64,000 bases of DNA. It comes from Planctomycetaceae bacterium. Lineage in GTDB: Bacteria > Planctomycetota > Planctomycetia > Planctomycetales > Planctomycetaceae. How positions within the stretch are numbered: position 1 is the stretch's first letter; each line of letters opens with the position of its first letter. The stretch spans positions 1-64,000 of the forward strand of contig JAKFWA010000029.1 in assembly GCA_021732995.1 (NCBI GenBank), read 5' to 3'. Shown piece by piece: positions 8,918-17,015 of this stretch. The translations under genes and the position numbers were made by a program. The notes beneath the pieces are model-generated. The model did no database searches. It was not told where the DNA came from and saw nothing but the letters and a program-made list of their open reading frames with translations.

Positions 8918-10156
8918 ATGGTCAGTTATTGGATGAGTCGCGCGCGGTTTGTGTTCTGGTGCCTCGCTCTGTTCAGTGTTGCCGCCGTGGCGGAAGCTGA
9001 TGAGGACGTGATCGGCAGCATCACGCGCGAGACCATTCGCGAAGGACGCAGTGGCGGTACGTGCTGGTTTCATCCACGCGCGACGGTCATCGCGAGTGCT
9101 GCTCAGCCGACGGTACTGATGACTCTGCAGCCGATCATGGGATCAGACTACTACGGCCCCGTGCATTGGTCGCAGACAACGGACGGTGGGCGACGCTGGA
9201 GTGATCCCGTCGAGATTCCCGGCCTCGGTCGCAAGACGTTGGCAGACGGATCGCAGGAAGGCGTCTGCGATGTGGTGCCTGAGTTCCATCCACAGACCAA
9301 CACCGTGCTGGCGATGGGACACAATGTCTATTACCGCAACGGCAAGCTGCAGACTCCGCAGGGGCCGCGGTGGCCGGTGTATGTCGTTCGCCGGGCTGAT
9401 GGCACCTGGTCCGACCCGCAGCGTCTGGAATGGGACGATCCGCGCGGCAAGCTGATCTACACATCGAACTGCTCGCAACGAGTAACGCTACCCAATGGCG
9501 ACCTACTGATTCCGATCACATATGGAGCGGACGCCAAGCAGGCGCGGTCAGTGAGCACGCTGCTCTGCTCGTTCGACGGCCAGACGGTGCGCGTCAAGCA
9601 GGTAGGCAATCAGTTGAAGAATGGCGTCGGGCGCGGCCTGCTGGAGCCTTCGCTGGTCAGATTTGAGAGCAAGTTCTTCCTGACGCTGCGCGCGGAAGAC
9701 AACCGCGGCCATGTGTCGCAGTCAAACGACGGTCTGCAATGGGATGCTCAACAACCCTGGACTTGGGATGACGGCGAGCCACTGACGATGTCGACCACGC
9801 AGCAGCACTGGCTCGCGCATGCGGACGCGCTGTATCTGGTCTACACGCGCAAGGCCGAGGTGAACGTCAACGTCTTCCGTTGGCGCTCACCGTTGTATAT
9901 CGCTCAAGTTGATCGCCAGACGTTGCGCCTGATCCGATCGACAGAGCGGGTTGCCTTGCCGCTGATCGGCGACGGGATCAAAGCACCGAAGCAGGTGGCG
10001 TATTCGGGCAACTTTCATCCGTGCGCGATCAGCGCGGACGAAGCACTGATTACCGACGGCGAACACTTCCCTGGTAACAGCTATCACGGAGACCTGCTGC
10101 AGGCGCGCATTCGCTGGACCAAACCTGATCGACTCATGAAGCCGCAAGCTCAGTGA
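8918..10156 (+). CDS. Secreted BNR-repeat (sialidase-like) protein
   Basis: The 412-residue product has an N-terminal signal peptide (hydrophobic FVFWCLALFSVAAVA, likely cleaved before AEADED). The mature part is a beta-propeller with Asp-box motifs such as SQTTDGGRRW and a weaker SQSNDGLQW. This fits exo-alpha-sialidase or related BNR proteins common in planctomycetes, where they act on sulfated or acidic glycans or have unknown substrates. Starts at 8918 (ATG) or 8933 (ATG) are both possible. There is no obvious operon partner. Glycosidase activity is not certain, as the arginine triad cannot be placed by eye. Confidence 0.8.
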   Translation: MVSYWMSRARFVFWCLALFSVAAVAEADEDVIGSITRETIREGRSGGTCWFHPRATVIASAAQPTVLMTLQPIMGSDYYGPVHWSQTTDGGRRWSDPVEIPGLGRKTLADGSQEGVCDVVPEFHPQTNTVLAMGHNVYYRNGKLQTPQGPRWPVYVVRRADGTWSDPQRLEWDDPRGKLIYTSNCSQRVTLPNGDLLIPITYGADAKQARSVSTLLCSFDGQTVRVKQVGNQLKNGVGRGLLEPSLVRFESKFFLTLRAEDNRGHVSQSNDGLQWDAQQPWTWDDGEPLTMSTTQQHWLAHADALYLVYTRKAEVNVNVFRWRSPLYIAQVDRQTLRLIRSTERVALPLIGDGIKAPKQVAYSGNFHPCAISADEALITDGEHFPGNSYHGDLLQARIRWTKPDRLMKPQAQ

Positions 10157-10252
10157 ATGTTTTTTGGTTTCACGCGAAGGCGCGGAGTCGCGATGGATCA
10201 CGAGCTGCGCGTGCGCGGCTCCAGACCTCGATTCACGGTCCCGCACCAAGCT

Positions 10253-10657
10253 TCATTCCGTGGAATGAATGCTGGCGTCTTCATTACGCAGGCGTTCGGG
10301 AGAATGACTCAAGACGCGCAGCCACACGCGATGCCCCTGCACTTCGCCAATACAGGACACGTGCGGTCCGAGTTCGTCCGATGAGTCGATGCTGCGCGTC
10401 TGCCACTGGCAGGATTCGATCTTGTCGAACAGCGCGGCGACGCTCAGGACATCTACGCTGTAGCGTGCCTCATAAGACAGTGATCGTAGGCGACCACCGA
10501 ACGACAGTGGTTCTCCGAAGACGGTTACTTCCCATTCCTGTTGTTCATCGTCATTGAAGAAGTAATGACACTGCACCGGATTCGGTCCATCCAGACAGGT
10601 CATACAATCTGCGACAGCGTCAACGAGTTGGTTCAGCCACGGCCCGGGATGATCCAT
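10253..10657 (-). CDS. Conserved-looking hypothetical protein, 134 aa
   Basis: This acidic, soluble 134-residue protein has no signal peptide or membrane helix. Composition is protein-like, with an antiparallel-strand pattern in the first half (for example VQCHYFFNDDEQQEWEV and FGEPLSFGGRLRSLSY), and two cysteines near residues 18 and 21. The reading frame fits the region better than any frame on the other strand. The ATG at 10657 is preceded on the minus strand by GGAGGAG, a good ribosome binding site. I do not recognise the family. Confidence 0.65.
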   Translation of the reverse strand: MDHPGPWLNQLVDAVADCMTCLDGPNPVQCHYFFNDDEQQEWEVTVFGEPLSFGGRLRSLSYEARYSVDVLSVAALFDKIESCQWQTRSIDSSDELGPHVSCIGEVQGHRVWLRVLSHSPERLRNEDASIHSTE

Positions 10658-10740
10658 CTCAAACTCCTCCTACCAGTCCATTCCACGCGACACACTCGGC
10701 CCCAATTGGCCCACTGTCAGCGGTGTCGCTCCTCTGACAG

Positions 10741-10866
10741 CTATTGATTGCAGGACGCATAACCACCAATCAGCCCGATGGTCGACATCACCAACTGCTG
10801 CACGGCGACAACGAGATTGCCTGCTGAGTCAGCTAATAAGGTGATGTCAGGTTGTGCGGAGTTGGT
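10741..10866 (-). pseudogene. Possible C-terminal gene remnant
   Basis: The frame is bounded by TAG codons on both sides and lacks an ATG or GTG near its 5' end. Its product is hydrophobic and regular (PDITLLADSAG, then VVAVQQLVMSTIGLIGGYA), unlike random antisense translation. The best guess is a remnant of a degraded gene, or the end of a gene interrupted by a frameshift or assembly error. The family is not recognised. Confidence 0.3.
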
Positions 10867-10878
10867 CTATAGAGCTAA

Positions 10879-11076
10879 GTGAATGCCAAACCCGAACTGA
10901 AACAGCTTGAAAAGTGGCGCTTCTACGACACATTCCGCGTTCCATTGGTCTTAGGCGCCTCAAGATCCATGAAATTCAGGCGGATAGTTGTTTACAAGGG
11001 GTCGCACAATGGGCCTGCGGATTGCCTATCCTTCCGCTTCAAGCACGGCTGGCGCATTGAGTGTTTCACGAATTGA
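10879..11076 (+). CDS. Possible small basic protein (65 aa)
   Basis: A GTG-initiated frame encodes 65 residues rich in Lys, Arg, Phe and Trp (for example LKQLEKWRFYDTFRVP and KHGWRIECFTN). No clear ribosome binding site precedes it and no family is recognised. It could be chance or a remnant of the same decayed locus as the minus-strand fragment next to it. Confidence 0.22.
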   Translation: MNAKPELKQLEKWRFYDTFRVPLVLGASRSMKFRRIVVYKGSHNGPADCLSFRFKHGWRIECFTN

Positions 11077-11297
11077 ACGCCCGGCGATTCAAAGTTCAAT
11101 CAGAGTGTTCAGATCTCAGAGCTTGCCATTTTCTACCAGATTTCTCGATGAAATCACTTTCGAACCGTCTTGGTAACAGATCATCCGCGGTTCTGAATGG
11201 TGCTTTGATTGCGGCGTTCGATTGCCGAACGGGTCACGAAGAAGAATCATCCCATCATCGAAGCTGACTGTGGATAGCACGCGGTGATGAGAACCCT

Positions 11298-12539
11298 ATG
11301 AGTCGACTGATCGTCGTTGGTGGAGGCGTGATCGGCGCGGCGAGTGCGTACTATGCGACTCGCGCGGGCTGGCAGGTCACGGTTATTGATCAAGGCAAGT
11401 TCGGCGGCGGTTGCTCGCATGGCAACTGCGGCTACGTATGCCCAAGTCACGTGCTGCCGCTGGCCGCTCCCGGTGCGATCTGGCCAGCGATGAAGGCTTT
11501 GTTGCAGAAGAACTCGGCGTTCAAGATCCGGATGCGGTTTGACCCGGCCTTGTGGTCATGGCTCATGCGGTTCGCGATGCACTGCAATCGACGCGACATG
11601 CTGGTCACCGGCCGAGCACTGCAGACGATTCTGGATGCATCACGCAGCCTGTATGGCGAACTGATGAAGTCGGAACTCGCGGGCTGCGAATGGGAAGAAC
11701 GCGGCTTGCTGTTCGTCTTCCAGACGCAAGCGGCGTTCGACCACTACGCCCACACCGACGAGTTGCTCCGGCGCGAGTTCGGACTCGCCGCCGTTCCGTA
11801 TGATGGGAAGCAACTGGTTGAGTTAGAGCCAGCTCTGAAGACGGGACTCGCGGGCGCCTGGCATTACGAAGCTGACGCGCACCTGCGACCCGACCGCCTG
11901 ATGACTGCCTGGCGTCGCAAGATCGAGGCAGGGGGTGGCGCTATCAAGGAGCAGACTCAGTTTCTGGAGTTCGTTCGCTCTGGTTGTCGAGTTACGGGAG
12001 TTCGCACATCGCAGGGTGTGCTGGAGGCCGATGCCGTTGTGGTTGCGACCGGTGCCTGGACGCCGTTGCTGCACGAGCAACTCGGGTGTTGCGTGCCGAT
12101 TCAGCCGGGGAAGGGGTATTCGATTACGATGCCGCGCCCGCGTATCTGCCCGAAGATTCCGATGATCTTTGAAGAGCATCGCGTGGCCATTACTCCGCTC
12201 GAGTCCTGCTATCGCATCGGCTCGACGATGGAGTTCGCGGGCTACGACGTCGAACTGCGAGGGGAACGATTAGCGCTGCTGAAGAACGGTGCGGACATCT
12301 ATCTGCACGAACCGTTCGGCGAACGAGTGCTCGAACAATGGGCCGGCTGGCGTCCGATGATCTTCGACGGCAAGCCGGTAATCGGACCGGTACCGGCACT
12401 CGACAATGTCTATCTCGCAGCGGGACACGGCATGCTCGGCGTTTCGCTGGCGACGTCCACCGGCAAGCTGGTCACGGAGCTGATGACGGGGCAGACGCCG
12501 CATATCGACCCGCGACCGTTCCGTGTCGATCGCTTTTGA
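11298..12539 (+). CDS. FAD-dependent D-amino-acid dehydrogenase-like oxidoreductase
   Basis: The 413-residue product starts with the FAD-binding Rossmann motif VVGGGVIGAASAYY. It has the DadA-like segment SHGNCGYVCPSHVLPL (about residues 39-54) and a C-terminal DAO-family closing GHGMLGVSLATSTGKL. DadA-type enzymes oxidise D-amino acids (or D-hydroxyproline) to keto acids and pass electrons to the quinone pool. Length matches DadA (about 410-430). The ATG at 11298 puts the GxGxxG motif at the extreme N-terminus, as usual. The HSP90-type gene follows after 117 bp that include an inverted repeat. Substrate not determinable here. Confidence 0.87.
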   Translation: MSRLIVVGGGVIGAASAYYATRAGWQVTVIDQGKFGGGCSHGNCGYVCPSHVLPLAAPGAIWPAMKALLQKNSAFKIRMRFDPALWSWLMRFAMHCNRRDMLVTGRALQTILDASRSLYGELMKSELAGCEWEERGLLFVFQTQAAFDHYAHTDELLRREFGLAAVPYDGKQLVELEPALKTGLAGAWHYEADAHLRPDRLMTAWRRKIEAGGGAIKEQTQFLEFVRSGCRVTGVRTSQGVLEADAVVVATGAWTPLLHEQLGCCVPIQPGKGYSITMPRPRICPKIPMIFEEHRVAITPLESCYRIGSTMEFAGYDVELRGERLALLKNGADIYLHEPFGERVLEQWAGWRPMIFDGKPVIGPVPALDNVYLAAGHGMLGVSLATSTGKLVTELMTGQTPHIDPRPFRVDRF

Positions 12540-12555
12540 AGCAACACGGTGAGGC

Positions 12556-12588
12556 GGTTCACATCCAGCGTCTCTACTGATGTGAACC
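12556..12588. promoter_or_regulatory. Perfect 10-bp inverted repeat upstream of the HSP90-type gene
   Basis: The arms GGTTCACATC and GATGTGAACC are perfectly complementary and separated by 13 bases. The element sits in the 117-bp gap between the dehydrogenase stop and the chaperone ATG, 68 bp before the latter. There is no T-run after either arm, so it is a poor intrinsic terminator. Position and geometry recall operators such as CIRCE, but the sequence is different. Confidence 0.5.
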
Positions 12589-12656
12589 TGCGACCGATTC
12601 ACGCTATGAAGCGCCTGTGCCGTTCCTTCGTCTCTGCACCAAAAGCTGAAACGCTC

Positions 12657-14510
12657 ATGAGTTGGTCGAAACGCATTCCGTTCAAAGTCGATATCGCGGG
12701 CATCATCGAGATCATGGGTGCGTCGCTTTATTCGCGCGCGGACACTCCGATTCGGGAACTCATTCAGAACGCACATGACGGCATCATGCGCCGCCGGCAA
12801 CTGGACCTCACCATCAGCGGCCGCATCGACATTCAGACTGATCAGGAGCGCGGCACGCTCAGTTTCACCGACGACGGTATCGGACTCTCGGCTGAGGAGG
12901 CGGAGCAGTACCTCGGCACGCTGGGCGTTGGTATCACGGGACTGATCAAGAAGGGGTTGGTTTCGGGGACGAAGTCCGCCGGCGAAGGCGGCCAGTTGAT
13001 CGGCCAGTTCGGAGTGGGGCTGTTCAGCGCGTTCATGCTGTCTGATCGAGTGATCGTGGACAGCCGCCGCTTCGATGGCCCCGAAGGCGTCCGCTGGGAA
13101 GCCAGTGTGGGCACGGACATTGAGCTCAGCAGTTCAGAACGTACGGATGTGGGCACGACCGTGACGCTTGTGCTGAAACCGAAGTTCGCCCATCTGGCTG
13201 CAGACGCTGAGGCGCTGGAGAAAGCCATTCACGAGTTCGCGGACTTCGTGCCCGTGCCCATCTTTCTCAACAAGGCGACGCAACGGGCAAACGTCATCAA
13301 CGTGGCGTGGTTCGATCCAACGCCTGATCAGGAAGCCGTGGAACTCGCGCTGGAGCATTACTTCGAAGAAGCGCCGCTCGATGTCATCTCGGTGCGCTGC
13401 GAAACGCCGGTGGCGATCTCCGGAGCGTTGTACGTGACCCCGCGTCGCACGCCGGGCTTCTCCGACGAACCAGTTGTCACGGTGACCGTTCGCAAGATGG
13501 TGATCTCACGCAAGGTGCAGGGGCTGATTCCGGACTGGTGCCTGTTCCTGCGCGGCGTACTTGAACTGAATGACTGCGCGCCGACGGCCAGTCGCGAGGA
13601 CCTGGTGCGCAACGAAAACTTTCAGCGTGCGAAAGACACCATCGAGGAGCGACTCTTTTCTCACTTTGAGCGATTGACAACGACCGAACCCGCGAAGTGG
13701 CAATCGATCCTGGCGTGGCATCGCTATTCGCTGGCCGGAGCGGCACTCAGCGAACTGCGTTTGAGAAGCTTGTTGCGCTCGACGTATCAGTTTCCGACGT
13801 CGCTCGGGCAGTTGAGCTTTGCCGAGATCCTGCAACGCAGCCAGGCCGACCCGTTGTACGAGTCCGAAGCTGACTATGTGATCTGGTACAACACCGACCG
13901 CCGTCAGGAGCACTGGGCGAATGGCTTATTCGCCGAACATGCCGTGCCGTGCGTGCATACTCTGCTGAGCTTTGAGGAATCACTGCTGGCGTGTTTCGCG
14001 GCGGACATGGCTCACGGCGGACACACGATTGACCTGCGTATCGCCAGTCCGAGTGCCAAGAACTTCGCCGCGACGATTCTAGGCATCCACGATGCAGAAC
14101 CCGTGGAACCACGTTGGCAGGAGTTCTTCGCGTCACTGGACGCGAAAGTGCTGAGTGCGTCCTTCAACAGTCAGCAGCCGGTGATGGCCTTCCTGAATGA
14201 ACGCCGTTCGTTGCGACGGACGTTTGATGAACTCAAGAAGGAAGGCAACATCCCGAGCGGCTTTCAGCGGCTGATCGACAATGAACTGTCGAGTGACGTA
14301 GTCGAGGGCAACGAGGTCCTGCTGAACCGCGATCATCGATTGGTCGCGCGTGCTCTGGAACAACCAACCGGCACGCCGTTGGGCAGCGTGCTGCGATTGT
14401 TGGTCATGTCCGCGTTGAATGCCGCAGGTGCGTCGGTCGAACGCACTGCCTACGACCAGCAGGCTCAAGACCTCGACTGGATCGCCGAAGCTCTGTGGGG
14501 CCGCCGGTAG
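12657..14510 (+). CDS. HSP90-family (HtpG-like) molecular chaperone
   Basis: The 617-residue protein has the GHKL ATPase domain at its N-terminus: the Mg-binding Asn in ELIQNAHDG (N38), the ATP-binding DDGIGL motif, and the glycine-rich lid segment GEGGQLIGQFGVGLFSAF. The middle and C-terminal regions have HSP90-like length but are divergent, so this is an HSP90 paralogue rather than textbook HtpG. The frame is open upstream to 12549. I chose ATG 12657 because the product then begins with MSWSKRIPFKVD, close to the start of the HSP90 fold, and because the upstream stretch overlaps the inverted repeat. It is a cytosolic ATP-dependent chaperone; clients unknown. Confidence 0.88.
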   Translation: MSWSKRIPFKVDIAGIIEIMGASLYSRADTPIRELIQNAHDGIMRRRQLDLTISGRIDIQTDQERGTLSFTDDGIGLSAEEAEQYLGTLGVGITGLIKKGLVSGTKSAGEGGQLIGQFGVGLFSAFMLSDRVIVDSRRFDGPEGVRWEASVGTDIELSSSERTDVGTTVTLVLKPKFAHLAADAEALEKAIHEFADFVPVPIFLNKATQRANVINVAWFDPTPDQEAVELALEHYFEEAPLDVISVRCETPVAISGALYVTPRRTPGFSDEPVVTVTVRKMVISRKVQGLIPDWCLFLRGVLELNDCAPTASREDLVRNENFQRAKDTIEERLFSHFERLTTTEPAKWQSILAWHRYSLAGAALSELRLRSLLRSTYQFPTSLGQLSFAEILQRSQADPLYESEADYVIWYNTDRRQEHWANGLFAEHAVPCVHTLLSFEESLLACFAADMAHGGHTIDLRIASPSAKNFAATILGIHDAEPVEPRWQEFFASLDAKVLSASFNSQQPVMAFLNERRSLRRTFDELKKEGNIPSGFQRLIDNELSSDVVEGNEVLLNRDHRLVARALEQPTGTPLGSVLRLLVMSALNAAGASVERTAYDQQAQDLDWIAEALWGRR

Positions 14511-14545
14511 CTCGACCGGAGAGCCCGTGGCGGCCTATCGCTCGC

Positions 14546-14884
14546 TCAGCGTCGGAACAGCCATGACTGCGGTTCGATGTGTGGCCGGGGTTGAGGAGCC
14601 TCGCAACCCGACCCGGTCGCGTATCCGACTTCGGGGTCTTCCCACAAACCATCAACCGATGGCGGAAGCGACTGAGATGCATAGCCGTCGGTACTCGGAT
14701 ATCCGGCGTACACGCGCCCGTTTGAAGTCTGGTCGTCGGTTCGCACCCGCTCCAGGAACACCGCTGGGTCTCCCAGACTGTGATGGTCTGCCCATAGCTT
14801 GTAATGGCCATAGGGGCGCTCAAACTGGCATCCAGTGATGGAGCAGCCGAGAAGGAGCAGGGCGATTGATTTCTGAGAAACCAT
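14546..14884 (-). CDS. Small lipoprotein
   Basis: The 112-residue product has a signal peptide and a lipobox ITGC with the lipidated Cys at residue 19 (from ATG 14884; an in-frame GTG/ATG lies slightly upstream). The mature part is polar and rich in Tyr, Pro and Gly, without recognised domains. It is convergent with the HSP90-type gene, with 35 bp between the stops. It is probably anchored in the inner or outer membrane of the diderm envelope. Function unknown. Confidence 0.65.
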   Translation of the reverse strand: MVSQKSIALLLLGCSITGCQFERPYGHYKLWADHHSLGDPAVFLERVRTDDQTSNGRVYAGYPSTDGYASQSLPPSVDGLWEDPEVGYATGSGCEAPQPRPHIEPQSWLFRR

Positions 14885-15328
14885 GTGACTCGCAGATTGA
14901 CGGACCAATACACCTGCGCGGCGTCGCGCGTTGCGACTTTGATCGTCGTAGCGAATAAAGCGATCGAAACGATTCTCCGGCGTTCACGGGAGATCGTGAG
15001 AATGGAGGGAAACTCCTGCTGCAACGCTGCGGCGCGAGCCTGATCCGTGGAGATCTGCGCAAACTTTGCGGGCGTGAGGGAATCATCTCATCCGTTCAAG
15101 ACTGACCGCCAGCGGGAAACATCGGAGGAGATGCCGCGTGCGGGCCAGGCCGTTGATCGCCGTCAGACGGCTCGTGGGCGTTGAACCGGTAACCACAGGG
15201 ATCGAGTTGCGTCCTGCGTTGGCCTACACTCAACTGACGTTCCGACGCCGGACTTCAGCCACGACATGCCGCCCGCGGGGCTGGATTGAATTCAAGCGAC
15301 GGATCATCTTCGAGGTGACTTCAGTCTG
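14885..15328. other. Divergent intergenic region
   Basis: This 444-bp region lies between the divergently transcribed lipoprotein and amidotransferase genes, so it should hold both promoters. No strong -35/-10 pair, repeat or hairpin is evident. Short open frames here have no protein-like features. Confidence 0.5.
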
Positions 15329-16030
15329 ATGGTGCTGCTGATCGACAACTACGACAGTTTTGTTTTCAACCTCGCGCGGTATCTGCGCGAGCTGGGTTGT
15401 GACGCACGTGTCGTACGGAACGATGAACTGACCGTCGGGCAGATCGAAGCCCTGCAACCACAAGCCATCGTGATTTCGCCGGGACCGTGCTCACCGAACG
15501 AAGCCGGCATCAGCATCGAGCTGATTCGCGAACTGCACTCGCGAATTCCGATGCTGGGAGTGTGTCTTGGTCATCAGGCGATCGGCGCTGCCTTTGGGGC
15601 GGTTGTCCGGCGCGCTCCCGAGCCGGTGCATGGCCGCACGTCGCCCATCCGTCATAACGAGTCGGGCGTGTTCAGCCGGATTCCCAATCCCTTCATTGCG
15701 ACGCGGTACCACTCACTGATCGTCGAAGAGAACACATTACCGGCCGATTTGCAGGTCACGGCTCGCACGGTGGACCATCTCGTCATGGGACTGCAGCACC
15801 GGACCTCGCCGCTGTTCGGGGTTCAGTTTCATCCCGAATCGGTGTTAACCGAGTGCGGACACCTGTTGCTCGCCAACTTCCTGAGCCTCGCCGGAATCAT
15901 GCCCGGACCGTTGCCAGCCGGCGACGCTCTGGGGACTGCTGAGTCCGATCTGACAGAACTGGATGACCTCGAAGACGCCATCGACTCGCGCTGGGTGGAA
16001 CAGCAGGCCCGCTCTCCGCTGCATTGGTAA
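15329..16030 (+). CDS. pabA/trpG: Anthranilate/aminodeoxychorismate synthase glutaminase subunit (TrpG/PabA type)
   Basis: The 233-residue class I glutamine amidotransferase opens with the family signature MVLLIDNYDSFVFNL. The nucleophile Cys lies in GVCLGHQAIG (about residue 79) and the His-Glu pair in QFHPES (about 170). It supplies ammonia to the chorismate-aminating partner for tryptophan or folate synthesis. About 40 C-terminal residues extend beyond the usual end and are acidic. A GAGGTGA ribosome binding site precedes ATG 15329. The synthase large subunit is not in the window. The convergent neighbour is a chorismate-lyase-like gene, so both may act on chorismate. TrpG versus PabA cannot be decided from this sequence. 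Confidence 0.9.
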   Translation: MVLLIDNYDSFVFNLARYLRELGCDARVVRNDELTVGQIEALQPQAIVISPGPCSPNEAGISIELIRELHSRIPMLGVCLGHQAIGAAFGAVVRRAPEPVHGRTSPIRHNESGVFSRIPNPFIATRYHSLIVEENTLPADLQVTARTVDHLVMGLQHRTSPLFGVQFHPESVLTECGHLLLANFLSLAGIMPGPLPAGDALGTAESDLTELDDLEDAIDSRWVEQQARSPLHW

Positions 16031-16071
16031 TCAGGCTGCGTTTCAGTCGATCGGCTCTTACACGACCAGGG

Positions 16072-16620
16072 TTACTCGGTTGTTTCCGTCAGTGGGGCAG
16101 AGATTTCCAGCAGGTCCACGGCTGGGCGATGATTGCAGAAGATGGTTGCCATGCGCCCGTAGGTGGTTTGTCCCACAGACATCTGCAGGTGGTTGGCCAG
16201 GCAGGGACCGGCGGTGACCTTGAGAATTGCCCCCAAATCAATGTGTCGCAACACATTGTGGTTGATCAACACGCGGCCGAGAGGGGTCTGGCCGGCGAGG
16301 ATCTCGTTGCGGACTTCGACCGTCACGAAGTTCAAATTGAAACGGACGATGCCGAACTGCACGACTTGATTGGTGCCCGATTTCAGCAGCAGGATCTTGC
16401 GCGAATAAGTGTCGCCCTCAAGCCGTCTTTGCAGGACTCGAACATCCACCGCGCAACGGTGGTAGGACTCCATGGCCACCGTCATGTGGTGGTCATGAAC
16501 CAGCATCTGTTTATAGGGCTCTGGGGTCAAAGCGGATGGAATATGATCCGCCTGCAGCAGCAGGGGCTCAGTATCCGGAAACAGACTTGTCAGCGCATAG
16601 AGTTCATCGTGCGGATTCAC
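16072..16620 (-). CDS. Chorismate-lyase-like protein (UbiC/DUF98-like)
   Basis: The 182-residue product resembles the chorismate pyruvate-lyase fold: an Arg-led strand [10 protein letters not shown], a paired strand [11 protein letters not shown], then a [14 protein letters not shown] segment in the position of the PLG/R substrate-binding region, and a C-terminal [10 protein letters not shown] strand. The frame is open to a GTG at 16782, but a compact intrinsic terminator lies inside that extension (16731-16756). I therefore place the start at GTG 16620 (product begins [10 protein letters not shown]), with AAGG shortly upstream. Size then fits the family (160-190 residues). UbiC-type enzymes make 4-hydroxybenzoate from chorismate. 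Assignment is by motif pattern, so it is moderate. Confidence 0.6.
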   Translation of the reverse strand: MNPHDELYALTSLFPDTEPLLLQADHIPSALTPEPYKQMLVHDHHMTVAMESYHRCAVDVRVLQRRLEGDTYSRKILLLKSGTNQVVQFGIVRFNLNFVTVEVRNEILAGQTPLGRVLINHNVLRHIDLGAILKVTAGPCLANHLQMSVGQTTYGRMATIFCNHRPAVDLLEISAPLTETTE

Positions 16621-16730
16621 AGCACAGCCTTGAATTCTCTCATCAACCGTTGGCAGAACCTCAAGGATAAGAGATTCGACCGGGTGATGGAAAGGCGTCC
16701 GAACTGCCAGTTTACGAGCGTTCCCTGAAT

Positions 16731-16756
16731 ACAAAAAGACCCGGAAGCAGCGGGTC
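16731..16756 (-). terminator. Intrinsic terminator on the minus strand
   Basis: Read on the minus strand, GACCCG and CGGGTC form a 6-bp stem around a 7-base loop, immediately followed by TTTTTG. A longer outer pairing (CTTCCGGG with CCCGGAAG, 16740-16789) is an alternative. It probably ends transcription of the DUF1501 gene at 17.0-18.3 kb and insulates the gene downstream of it. Confidence 0.65.
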
Positions 16757-17015
16757 CCAGGGGGGCAGAGGACTCCAACCACTTCCGGGCGGCGATTGGC
16801 TCGGTAAAAGCGGCGGGAGACTAAGCCTATCCCCGAAAAAGGGTCAACATGAGTTTGAAACCGGCGGTTTGGTTCTGCGCCAAGGAGATGGTGCGTTCAG
16901 CCGCTACTCCGGCAGGAGCAAACGCAGTCGGATCGACGGTACGGGCCTGCGTGTTCGCAAGGCCACGGAACTGCCCGAAAACTACCATCAGGATCGCATG
17001 AACCCGCAAGTGAGG

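Larger units (their letters stand above)
10658..11297. other. Intergenic region with a possible relic reading frame
   Basis: This 640-bp stretch has no confident gene. On the minus strand, 10741-10866 encodes about 41 residues of protein-like sequence ending NLVVAVQQLVMSTIGLIGG..., closed by TAG but with no start codon at its 5' side, as if it were the C-terminal end of a broken gene. On the plus strand a GTG-initiated frame, 10879-11076, encodes 65 basic/aromatic residues. A short perfect inverted repeat (CTGTCAG/CTGACAG) lies at 10714-10740. Confidence 0.4.
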
